Shown here: positions 1 to 10,480 of the stretch, piece by piece
How positions within the stretch are numbered: position 1 is the stretch's first letter
How the letters are laid out: each line of letters begins with the position of its first letter
Assembly (NCBI GenBank): GCA_035772785.1
Contig: JAOCPU010000044.1
Location: 62,001 to 126,000 of the forward strand
DNA from: Phlebiopsis flavidoalba
Taxonomy: Eukaryota; Basidiomycota; Agaricomycetes; Polyporales; Phanerochaetaceae
DNA: 64,000 nucleotides
Direction: 5' to 3'
The notes under the pieces: model-generated
What the model was told of the DNA's origin: nothing
Seen by the model: only the letters and a program-made list of their open reading frames with translations
Database searches by the model: none
Program-made: the position numbers and the translations under genes

Positions 1-816
1 ATTGCCCAAATTCCATGCGACGCCTTTGCGACAGACGGGACAGTCGAATCGTAGGGTCTTTGTGGTATTGTTGAGCTCGAGATGGGTGTACTGGGAGATG
101 CAAGAGGCACAGAATGTGTGTCCGCACTGGTGATTTATTGTGATCGAGTACGGGCATGCACTGGGGGCGTGCGCGGATTAGTCAGATTAGATATAGCAAT
201 CGCCATTCTCTTACAGGATATCGACGCATCTGTCAATTAAGAAGAATCAGGTACATAAGTAACTGTGAATGGCGTTATTCGGAGTAGGAGGGACGCACAA
301 AGGACACGTATATGTGTTTTCAATTTTCTTGAACAACTGTTTTGCACGCTCCTCCACGGACATCATGCGAATCGACTCCCAGTTCTGCAATTCCCGCTCG
401 CGTTGATCTAAGGCCGCCTTGACCGAGGCTATCCTATCGAGGGAGAGCTCAAGCTTCGAACAACGCTTCATGAGCTCCGCGTTCTGCTTGTGGACTTTCT
501 TGACCTCGGCCATCTTTGCCACATCTTCCCCATCGTCCTCATGTTTCCGCTTCAAGCGTCTTCTCTATGAATCTCTGCTCAGCTATCTTTTTCTCCGCAC
601 GGTCCTCTCCGGCGGGCGCGTCCTAACGCGCTTCGTCGGAGATTTGCTCGAGGAGCTGGACGGTAGAGAGGGCTCATCTGGCGGCGCGGGCGTGCGAGTC
701 CTGCGCCCACTCCTCCGCACCTCACTCGTCTCTCGCACCAAAGGACCAGGCCCACTCGGCGTCTGGGAGAGCCTCGTGCTCTTGCGCGTGAGTTCTGCGG
801 CCCTTGCGGCAGGCAT
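1..816 (-). CDS. RING-finger protein, C-terminal end cut by window
   Basis: Likely E3 ubiquitin ligase-type protein. Reading leftwards, a Ser/Pro/Arg-rich basic N-terminus (from an ATG at 814-816) is followed by a Glu/Lys-rich segment likely to form a coiled coil (about 300-600) and then a C3HC4 RING: the first pair CPLC lies near 300, then an intron of about 140 nt, then CGHTFCASC and CPVC between 20 and 130. All eight zinc ligands are visible. The reading frame changes twice between 540 and 620: an A5 run separates the basic part from a frame reading AEKKIAEQRF, which then shifts again into the coiled-coil frame. The gene continues past position 1, so its true end is unknown. Substrate and pathway cannot be inferred. 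The start could also lie further upstream. Confidence is high for the RING, moderate for the N-terminus. Confidence 0.75.
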
Positions 817-1752
817 GTGTGCGCGGCTGCGGACGGTGGGTAGCGACCTGTATGGCTGGCGGGGCACTCGTACGGCCACCGCGTGTGGTGTGTTTCCGCT
901 TATACTTGCTACGTAGGTGGCCTAGATAGGCTAAAGTCGGTAGTTCGATGTATACGACGGGGGTGAGTCGCGCGCTGAATCTCGGTCGTGTAGTCGATGA
1001 GAGCGCAGATGAGGGTTATGAACGTACAAGCCGAAGACGCCCTCGCGATTTGATTCGCGTCGTTGTGTCTCCGCGTGCGACCACCGCGCGTTCTGTTAGC
1101 TTGTCGGGCTCTAACCGGCTTCATCCTTGTTTGCGTCTGGGCACGGGAAGGTGGTGTATAAAAGACTGCTCAAATGTACAGTGCAACAGTTAGCTATCCC
1201 TTTCGTGCTACTATATTCTCTAACGACGCTTCGACGTCTGAGACCGCTAAATAGAGGCCATGCCACGCGATTATCTTGCCCGCGGACCATCTTATCTCTT
1301 CAGACGCGCGTTTATTTACAGCGCCTGTCAAGCGGGATTGATCGGGTCGGCAGACCCCCGAGTGACAGGGTCTACACTCAGTCTCCGCCCTGTAATGCAA
1401 CATTGACCGCACAAATATGTAAGCAATCCTCTATCAGGGTTAAGCGAGGCGATAGCTAAGCACTAATTTTGGCGTGCCATTGGATAGAAGTGACTGCTCG
1501 CTCTCAGACGGCTTTCGACGCGTCAAATTCGTAAGCAGTCCTTCGTGTCATGCATTGATTCAGGTTCACAAGAGGTTGACAGCGAGATTCTATGACAATA
1601 ATGAGCCCACTAACTAAGCGATATGACCCCCCCCCCCCCAATTAATTGCGTAGGTGAAGGTCATATCAAACGAACGGGCATGATCACACCGGGGTAGCAG
1701 AATGACCAATCTCGCCCGGTAGCCAGAGGTCTAATGCGAGACCTCGAAGTGG
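817..1752. other. intergenic region between divergent RING and DJ-1 genes
   Basis: No coding sequence recognised. It is the shared upstream region of the leftward RING gene and the rightward DJ-1 gene. A TATAAAA sequence stands at 1157-1163 on the plus strand but no gene follows it closely. A run of 13 C lies around 1626-1638. Short open frames on both strands have no recognisable protein character. Confidence 0.5.
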
Positions 1753-1760
1753 TATATAAA
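1753..1760 (+). promoter_or_regulatory. TATA box of the DJ-1 gene
   Basis: TATATAAA lies 80 bp upstream of the ATG at 1840, a usual distance for a fungal core promoter with a short 5' leader. CT-rich leader sequence (ctactctcttctcatccg) precedes the ATG. Confidence 0.55.
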
Positions 1761-1839
1761 GGTCTTGAAGGTCATTCGAGACAGCCTATCACTCTTAGTA
1801 TCCAACACACTTTACTACTCTCTTCTCATCCGCTTGTCG

Positions 1840-2854
1840 ATGGCTCCACATGTCCTCTTCATATTCTCCTCCGCCGGCACTAGCTTGCTAGGAAAGCCAA
1901 CGGTCAGTGCTCCATCGCCTCCAAGAATCCCCATCGACTCATGTGTAACATAATACAGGGATGGTATCTCCCGGAAGCTGCACACCCCTACTACAGTACG
2001 TCTGCCTTTTGAGCTACCTTACATACTCAACTGACTACCAGCTCCCTCACAGTCCTTGCGCCTCACGCCGAAATTGACTTCGCGGCCCCCAAAGGTCCCA
2101 ACCCACCTCTCGACCCTGATAGCGTAGCCGTATGTTTTCTCTTCATCCACACCGCGTACCACATCTCACCGCCGCGCAGGCCTGGAAAGACGCCGAGAGC
2201 GTTGCTTTCCTCTCCGATGCGGTCGTGCAGGGGGCAAAGCTCGCGGGCGCAAAAAAACGCTTGATCAGGTTCGCGTTGCGGACTATGATGCGGTGTGTTC
2301 TATCCTGGTGGCCTTGGTCCTGTGCTTGACCTGGCTTCGGACCCTCTCAACGCGAAGTTGGCGTCCGAATTTTGGCAGGCGGGGAAGATCGTTTCCGCCG
2401 TGTGCCATGGGCCCGCGTGGGTCGATTCATTCACATTTAATGAGTAGGTGAAACTGACTGTGGCTATTGTGCAGTGCGCTGGTGGGTGCAGTAGATAAAG
2501 ACGGCGTCCCAATCCTGAAGGGCAAGACTGTGGCCGGATTGACCAACGACGAGGAGGCTGCACTCGGCAGCCTCGAGGTCGGTATTTTGCTAACATCGTC
2601 ATGAACTTAATCTGACCTATATGATCAGGCTGTCCCCTTCCTCCTGGAAGATCGCCTCAAGGAACTTGGTGCGCATCAGGTCAAAGGAGCGCTCTGGGCT
2701 GTGCGTAGACATTCATCTCCCAATCTCTACTCGCTGGCTAATATGATGCCTATAGCCCATCGTTGAAGTCGACGGGAAACTCATCACAGGCCAGAATCCC
2801 GCTTCTGCTACTCCTGTGGGCGAGGCTCTCCTCAAGGCCTTGCAGGGGAACTAA
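1840..2854 (+). CDS. HSP31-like DJ-1/PfpI family protein (class I glutamine amidotransferase-like)
   Basis: Members of this family act as glutathione-independent glyoxalases (methylglyoxal to lactate) or chaperone-like stress proteins in the cytosol. Seven exons are recognisable: 1840-1902, 1959-1993, about 2051-2131, 2180-2416, 2475-2577, 2629-2700 and 2756-2854. Exon 1 reads MAPHVLFIFSS, exon 2 GWYLPEAAHPYY, exon 4 has YPGGLGPVLDL and the nucleophile elbow AVCHGPA with the catalytic cysteine and the following histidine, exon 5 has GLTNDEEAA, and the end reads ALWAPIVEVDGKLITGQNP. About 225 residues, normal for the family. Two frame breaks lie in exon 4: the A7 run at 2251-2257 needs one more base, and GTGTG at 2292-2296 carries two bases too many. 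Either side of both, the protein matches the family. Family assignment is firm; whether the gene works depends on whether the breaks are real. Confidence 0.9.
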
Positions 2855-4985
2855 TGGGCTGGGATGTTACTATGTCTCTGTCTTCTGCTAGTGGCCCCGA
2901 GCAAGTTGTAACATAGGCATTCGATGTCTGATTTCGCGTCTTCTGGTCTGATGCGGCCAAACGAGAGGAACGACACGATTCCTCTGCAGGATTCCCCCGC
3001 GCCACGACGAGCCTTTGCTAAGCGCTCGCATTACAGTGCCCGAGATGACCGTTTTGTGCAAACGTGTGATCGTTAGACTGCAGTTGACCATTAAACATGA
3101 CAACACGCGAGCACTAAGAACATGACATTCTTTTCATGTACATAGACAAAGGTTCCGTTCTCCTGAGGCGTGCTGTCTATAAGCCATCTGGCCCTTGATT
3201 GGTTATTTGCGGATGTGTTTAAAATAACTGAAGGAAGGTGGCACATAGCCGTGTTCCTCGTTCCTGCTCGGCATTACATAATTTTGGCAGTGTTATGTAT
3301 ATTTACAACAGAGTTCGCTGCGGATCTCCCAACAACCGCCACCCATCTCTCTAATATATCCGTGGCTAACAATTGAGTAACTGGTCATGAGAACGCACAC
3401 ACGATCGTCGCACCACAAACAAGGAGCCGGAGCGTGAACGACCCCACAGCTCACACGCACTTCCACGACCACGCCCAACTGAACGCACAAGCCACGAGAG
3501 CGGCCACGTCTGTTTGGGTTCTGTCGTGCCAGCGCCCCTCGACACCGCGCCATCGTTGGCCCTCCGTGTTCAGTGGCGCGACCCAGTCCCGTGGTATCAG
3601 CATCCGCATCCAGAGCGCACGATATGATGGTCACTCACCATCAGGGCCGCGCATAACATCGAAAGACAGAACCCAAGGGCCTGGTCATCGACACACACGA
3701 TGAGCCGTGCTGCGCTCCCGGTCCGAGCGACGCAATTGCACGCGGTGGAGCAAGCGTGCGCACCGACGTGCGTCTTCTCTCGTCTTCCAACACTTCGCTC
3801 AACCCGACGACGCACCATCGTACCATCGCGTCATTCGTACGCGCTCGAACCAGCGCACACGTGTGACTGGCGCGCTCGCTTGTCCGTGGTGTCTGACGGG
3901 GGCGGGGAACGGTTTACGCACGGCGGCGAGCTTCTGCCGCGAACGTTGGCATCGCACTTGTCGTTCGTACTGACAGCGGTCGCGTCATCTGCGGGGGGCA
4001 GAGCGAAGGTCGGGTTCGGGCAGGGCGGCGCGCGCGAAGCAGGCAAGCGACAAGAAGCGATGGCAGGATGTTTTGGAGGAGGTCGTGTTTTTGTGGAGCG
4101 GCCGTGATTCTTTTCTGAGCAAGAAGGGGATGTGAGGAAGCTGGCGTCGTGCTTTCGGGCGAGGGTGTTCGGGCGATAGATACCGACTCGGGGCACAGAT
4201 GATAGGCGTCGTGTTGCGCAGAGCCTGGTGTATTTGGACCCTCAAATGCGGAACAAAGACAGTGTTAAAAATCACGCACTCAATTCCATGAACGTACGGA
4301 GGCCTAAATGCGCCGACCCAACACATGGGGATCCTGACAGTCAAATAACATGATGCCTGGAAATGTCTGTCAGGACAAGCACCCAAGATACGAGGTTTAA
4401 AAAACCGATCCGGGATGCTCAGGCGAAGTAGCACTCTAGCAGTATGTCCGGTGGAACGCGGAAACATGACGGACCCTGGGCCGTGCGGCACGGCAACATC
4501 ACAGATGAGTTTGCAGCGCGTCCATCCTGTGTCATGGGCTCAGCTGCGGTCCCAGGAGATGATCGCATCGTACTTTAGCAAACAAAGCCTCACCACTCAA
4601 TTCCTGGCAGTGAGATGGGAGATGGCGGTCAAAGGCAAGCAGGGCGTGTATCGCCAGAGCAACCGAAGAACGTACCAAACTTGCAAACCTCAGCCTACCC
4701 ACCACACGATGACGCTTGACCATCAATCGGGCCCTGGGTTTGCACCTCCACAATAACCATGCTTGGCACAGCACCCTCGCATCTGCATATCATCGATCGT
4801 CTGTGGCGTGCCAGGGCCCCGTGCCTGTGGAGATGCACAGATTTTTTGCCTAGATCTCGCGGGACGCTGCAACGGGACATAGATAATGCCCAGGCCTGAC
4901 CACCATCTCGCATCAGCTTATGCGCTCCACAGTAATGAACTTACCAGACTTTGAGCAACCTGGATACCCAGGACGTAACTCTGTT
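2855..4985. other. no recognisable gene
   Basis: Several overlapping open frames occur on both strands in the GC-rich part (3,430-4,490), but none shows family motifs, a sensible start with promoter, or plausible introns. I treat them as compositional. No repeats of note were seen. Confidence 0.4.
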
Positions 4986-7640
4986 TTGACGACGTGCCGG
5001 GTCAGGCGCGACAGGTCGTGCATGTTGCGAATTTCCTGGCCTCCTGATACAGATATTCGTGTAAACGCAAGAGTCTATTTGATGTCAAGATGTAGCACAG
5101 TTGAATGATGTCGATGATGGTGTTAGGATAGAGCGACGCCCGACAAAGCCCGACAAGCGAGTCATGGCGGGCCAGCGTCTACGGCGTTACTATAACGAGA
5201 GAGGGCGCGATTTACTACACCCTGCTACAGAGGTGATTTTATGTTCAGGACCAGACAAAGAGTAGACCAGGAAAAGTTTAAGCATTATCTTATCCATTTT
5301 TATGTATGTCTAGTCAAGTCTAGTCCCATAACACTTGATTATAAAGATCTCGACTCCGAACAGTGAGGCGGACTTGCCCTAAACAGACTCCCCTGTCAGT
5401 GCGGCGTGGGAATGTGACAAGGGTGGGCCTGTCGTGATATCGTAGAAAGTAGAACCACTTTCTTCTTGAACCATATCTATCTCACCTGGCCTCGTTTTAC
5501 TCGTTCCGCGATATCTGATACTGTAAGTTTCACGACTTGTTCACAAGGTAGACATTGAAGAGCACCTAAATGTCATGACAATGCAAAGTCGATGAAGACC
5601 AGGACCAGCAGAGAGAACAAACAGCCTTGCGCCCAAAACGATGTCGACCCCCCTATGAGCTATGCGTCGATCCATTGACAACTGGCGCCACCTTGAAGCG
5701 GTGCCACGAAGACAGAACCATGCCGTTCTACATAGCACGCTTTAGCGGAGTGGCTCTCTTCAACCTATGTATGCAAACGGCAAAGAAGAAAACCAGCGAC
5801 AGTGAGGCGGTGAGGATAATCTCTGGCCTTGTACTGGGCGGAGCCCCTCGAGCCCCTCTTGAACATCATTTTGGATCGCCACCTGTGCGGCTATCGCAAG
5901 GAGGAGCTCACGTGCTGGACGAAGGACCAGAAACGGTACCACCTAGAAATTGCTGTGTGTAGTTCTTCTTTCTCTTGATGAGAGCATATGGAGTGACGAG
6001 GAGCATTTGCTTGCATATATAACCAGCCCTACATTATAGGCGTCTTTTTTTTGTGCTCGGGGAGTGGGTGGGGTTTAGCCAAACGTACTATCACACGTTG
6101 TCCCCCAGAAACGATGAGCCCTGCGTTGAGGAGGGCACTCGTAAAGTCAGTCGACGCCATCTTTGCGGAAAGTCCACGGATATGGAAAGCCCTTGTGGAT
6201 ATCAAGACCCCCTTCCTCGATGCGCAGCCCGAGAGGCCGCCCAGTCTCGAAGGACGGCCCGGAATCGTGTCGTGGCCCCCACGATGTACATTACTCGCTG
6301 GTTTATCTGGCCCAGCAAACGTGTAATTCCCGGTTTGAACCAAGGTATACACTTACCTTTTGACCACCTGAGAGATTCTGATGCAATGTTCACAGGAAGG
6401 GCGCTACTGTGTTGTGGAGAAACCACGACCTAGGCCATGTCATCTTCACGAGCTGGGTGTACATGCGTGACAGATTTGGTCAATGTGGTGCACTCGCATG
6501 CCTCCAGTGCACGCTAAGCTACATTCTGGAGGATGAGGACCAGGAGCCCTTGCGTCCTGGCGCTCCCAAGTTCTGGAGCATCGTCGCAAAGGGCACCACA
6601 AGCCGCGACCGTATTGCAAAGGCCGTACTGCGAGACCTCAAGCGGTTTCACGATGCCACTTGCTGCGTTAATGTGGTGCCATTTATGGTCTTGCGCATGG
6701 CGGGCGACCTGTATGGCGCGCCCGCACTAGACATGGGCACACCCAGGAACGCAAGACTGTTCCGGTCAGCATTGCATCGCTGCTCACCCTCGTGTGCACC
6801 GGCGGCATGTTGGAGAACACCTGCGACTTCAGGTATGTTCTAGACGCAGCGCTGCTGTTTTCGTGACGTGAGCCTCTCCTCATATTCCAGACAGAAAGGC
6901 CGCTCACCCTTGTTCTTGCCAGAACATCCGTTGCCGCGTCCGAACACACGATCGACACACTCTCGGGAGTCTGACGCACACACGCTCATAGCCCTCATCG
7001 CTCGCACCCTCCCCAACGCACTCACATGCGACCCAAATGACCCTCCAAAGCTGACCGGTACGCCCCCTATTTTCTCCCCCAAACGGCAGAGTTCACGCGC
7101 GCCGGACAGAAAACATCGAGCGCGGCATCGCCCTCTGCCAGCGCCTCATCCAAGCAGCTACACCCGAGCCAGACACTTTAAACGCAATTATGCGCGAGCA
7201 CAGCCGCGCATGGGGTGCAGGAGGGCACCACCCGCGCTCTCCGTCACCGACCTCCCTGTGACATGGAAGCGCGTTGCGGACGCGTGGGCGGCGCTTGAAC
7301 AGATAGTCACCGCCCAGGCTGTGTCCGAGCGGTGGGCCACCGACGAAGAGTTTTTCGTAACGCGCAGGCAGGTGTTTGTTTCGCGAGTGCGGTGTGCGTG
7401 GAGGGGTTGTCTGTGCTATTGCTTCCGGCCGGTGCATCCCCTGAGGGTATGCAAGGGGTGTTGGCGCGTTGTGTATTGTGGGGGCGCGTTGCCAGCGGAT
7501 GTGAGTCTGCGTGTGCATCCTGGTGCTCGTACTGAGACTTTTTCGTAGGGATTGGGAGGACGGGCATGAGAATGTTTGTGATGGGAGGAAGGCGACCGAG
7601 GAAGACGGTTGATAGGTTAGCCTCGAGTTATGGAGAGAAA
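4986..7640 (+). repeat. tandem duplication, unit A
   Basis: About 2.7 kb direct duplicate of unit B. Matching landmarks: the stretch ending in gtcatggcgggccagcgtct (near 5,160) against the one near 7,905; gtcagtgcggcgtgggaatg at 5,395 against 8,122; the coding stretch atcaagacccccttc near 6,200 against 8,945; and the MYND finger at 7,380 against 10,180. The offset is 2.73-2.79 kb throughout. The homology includes about 600 bp upstream of the gene, so promoter and gene were copied together. The copies differ by many substitutions and indels, so the duplication is not recent. Confidence 0.75.
5592..7612 (+). CDS. MYND-type zinc-finger protein, copy A (frame-disrupted)
   Basis: Large helical protein ending in a MYND finger, of a multicopy type I associate with polypores; function unknown, MYND fingers being protein-protein interaction modules. 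Visible parts: SGLVLGGAPRA (about 5,820), SVDAIFAESPRIWKALVDIK TPFLDAQP split near 6,150-6,230, then after an intron LGHVIFTSWVYMRD, WSIVAKGTTSRDRIAKAVL and FMVLRMAGDLYG (6,420-6,720), HTLIALIARTLPNAL (6,985), ERWATDEEFF (7,335) and the finger CAWRGCLC, VCKGCWRVVYC (7,395-7,480). An intron (about 7,511-7,547) separates the last Cys pair from DWEDGHENVC. The G5 run at 7480-7484 has one base too many; with four G the finger reads on as CGARCQRM. Other frame changes lie in the N-terminal third, where the start is uncertain. It may be a pseudogene or a gene with sequencing errors. Confidence 0.7.
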
Positions 7641-7720
7641 AGGAATAATTTTCTGTTAACATGGACAATATTAGTTGAATGACCCTGGATATCAAGAAAA
7701 ACGGCACCCCTTTTGACGGC

Positions 7721-10480
7721 GTACGCCAGGTCAGGTGCGATAGGTGTCGTGCTCATTGCGAATCTCCTGTTTGTTTGCAAACATGATACCGATACACCTG
7801 GGGCGTGCTTTGTTGCCCAGACGCGGTCCAGGTGTAGTGTACAGTGAACTATGATGGTGATGGGACGGAGCGCGACGCCCCGACGGCGCCCGACGCGCGA
7901 GTTGCATTGATGGCGGTCCAGCGTCTATGGAGCTGGCTGCGGGCCAGTGCATCACGGTGCCTAGCCACGGATCCCCTGCGACTGGCCATAGATAGCTAAC
8001 ATTTTAGTCATGTGTCCCGAGCAGTCATTGAGAAGAAAAGCTCCCAAACATTTTTTGTGAAATTTTCTATGACTCGTTCGATAATCCCAGAGACCCCATT
8101 AATGGCCCCGAGCAGACTTCCTGTCAGTGCGGCGTGGGAATGTGATACAACGAACGTCGGGTGGGTCCTGCGTCGTGTGATATCACAGAGGGTAGAACAG
8201 GTTCAACCTTGAACTACATCTACCTCTCCTCGTTTTGCCCTACTCCTTCAATAGTGATTTTGTTTGCAAGTTTCTGCACTCAGTGTCTGCAAAGTAGACG
8301 TCAACGCCATGGACCATGCAGAGGAAATGGGCCCCAAAGACAGCGAAGAGACTGGACAGCCTGACGTAGACACCAGCGACCTCGCCGAGATCGAGTTTTC
8401 CGTACGATCCGACGAAGATTGGCCACTACCTGAAGTATTTCCACAGACTCGCCAAAAGGCCGTTCGACACAGGGCGGGCCGTCGGCCTGCTGATGTTCTT
8501 GAAATGTATCCAAGATGCGCAAACGGCGTTCAAGGACGATGACGGCGCGGCGTTTTGCGTCGATGATGTCTGGTCTCGTGCAGGGCGGCGCCCCTCGTGC
8601 GCTGCCTGAACATCATTTCGGACTCGGCATCTGTGGCGGGTTTCGCAAGGAGGAGTTGACGTCCTGGACCAGAGGACCCAGTGCGGTACCATCAAGAGGT
8701 CTCCGTACGTACTTGCTCTGTTGTGTTGAGGTTAACGAGTAACGAGGGGCGTCTTGTTGCCCATCTACCAGCCCTATGTCATCGGTGTCTTTACCGTGCT
8801 CGCGGAGTGGACCTTGCTCTGTCGAAACTATTGCTACGTGCATCCACCGAGGGAACCAAACGCCTTGTTGACGAAGAAGCTGGCGAGGTCGATCGACGCT
8901 GTCTTTACGGAGTGTTCACGGGTGTGGAAGGCTGTCATGGACATCAAGACCCCCTTCCTTGATGCGCAACCCGCGAACTGCCGCCAAACCTCGAAACACC
9001 AGCCGATCTCGAAATGCCGTGGCCCCACAGTGTATACGTCTCGCTGGTCTAATCTCGCGACAGCCGTGTGTGAGTCCTGGTTCTTTCCAACTGCGTATGT
9101 ATTTCATTTGCCCCGGAGCGACGATGCTGATGCACCATTCCAGGGAAACCCCTCAGTCGGTGTTGTTCTCGCCGGTGTGGAGAGACCTCAATCTGGGCCA
9201 CGCCATGCTCACAGTTTGGATGTACGCGCAAGACGAGAAGACGCGCTGGCGCTGTCAGCGCACTCAATGTGCCTCCAGTCCGTGGTCAACAGCATCATGA
9301 TGCACGAGTCCCGGAAGCCCATCCGTATCTGGTATCCCGGGTTCTGGGGTACCGTGCCGGAAGGCACCACGAGCCGCCAGCGCGTCGCACGGCCATCTTG
9401 TCAGAGACCTCAAGCGGTCCCATGGCGCCGGCTGCTGCGGCAACGGGGCGTCGTGGATGGTCCTCCGCTTCGCGAATGAATTCATTTACCGATATGGGCG
9501 ACCCTGCGCTGGACCTGGACACGCCACTGGGGCGCAAAGCCCTCCCCGGTCGAGCATCGCGTCGATGTTCAACATGCTGGTGTGTGCGCCTCGAGCGGCG
9601 CGGCTGGGACGGTGCAGTATCGGGGCTCGCTTGACATGCTGCTGCAATTCCTGATGTGAGTTCCGGGCAGGACGTTTAGAGGCAGCAGAACGCCACTCAC
9701 CCGTGCCCCCGACCTGTACCAGCACGTCCATCGTAAAAGTCGAGCACCACGATCGACGCCCTCGCGCGAGGCAGACGGACACGCACTCACAGCCCTCATC
9801 TCCCGCGCACTCGTCGGCCTCCAGTCCGCCGACGCACTCATAACCGCCCCTCCAGAGCCCACACAATTCATCCGTAAGTCTTTCCAGCAACAACAACCAC
9901 TTCTCACACGCGCTACAGCATACCTCGAAAGCGGCATCGGCCTCGCCCAGCACCTCATCAACTCACCCTCGCCCTCGCCCGACAGCGCACTCGCCGCGTT
10001 GCGCGCGCGACACACCCGCGGGTTCATAGACGAGGCTCCGCCGCCCTCGCGGGCGTCGCGCGCCCGGGGGCCCTGGGCGTGCAATCGCCGACGCGTGGGC
10101 CGCGCTGACTTCCGTGCGCCAGACGCGGAATTGCCATCGGACGGGGCGCGCGGGCGGGACGGATGCGCGCACGCGGTGTGCGTGGCGCGGGTTGTCTGTG
10201 GCGCGCTCTTCCGGGCCCGTGCATCCGCTGCGGGTGTGCAAGGCTGTTGGCGCGCCGTGTATTGTGGGGGCGCGGTGCCAGAAAATGTGCGTGTGTTTTT
10301 GCGGTGCGGTGCGAGTGTTGATGTTTGGTTTTTTTAGGGATTGGAGGGTAAGGGACATGGGGAGGTTTTTGTGGTGGGAGGGAAGAGAGGGGGGAGGGCG
10401 TAGGGAGGCTTGGATCCGGAGTGGGGACAGGGAGGAAGAGAGTGAAGAGACTGGAGAAAGTGAGGAGACGAGTTAAAAAT
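7721..10480 (+). repeat. tandem duplication, unit B
   Basis: Second copy of the 2.7 kb unit, directly adjacent to unit A in the same orientation. It begins at the stretch containing gtcaggtgcgataggt (7,730), which matches gtcaggcgcgacaggt at 5,000, and runs to just after the MYND gene. Upstream homology covers 7,721-8,308. Unequal crossing over between the two units is possible. Confidence 0.75.
8309..10476 (+). CDS. MYND-type zinc-finger protein, copy B (frame-disrupted)
   Basis: Paralogue of copy A in tandem. The ATG at 8309-8311 opens a clean acidic N-terminus (MDHAEEMGPKDSEETG). Further on, in changing frames: RLAKRPFDTGRAVGLLMFL (8,448), GLVQGGAPRALPEHHFG (8,573), YVIGVFTVLAEWTLLCRNYC (8,776), KKLARSIDAVFTECSRVWKA (8,874), LNLGHAMLTVWMYAQDE (9,190), FWGTVPEGTTSRQRV (9,342) and LTALISRALVGLQSADALI (9,785). 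The MYND finger (10,180-10,370) is split over two frames: one gives RCAWRG and VHPLRVCK, the other QGCWRAVYC. More frame changes are needed than in copy A, so this copy is more likely to be a true pseudogene. The C-terminus after the finger is G-rich and uncertain. Confidence 0.65.
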
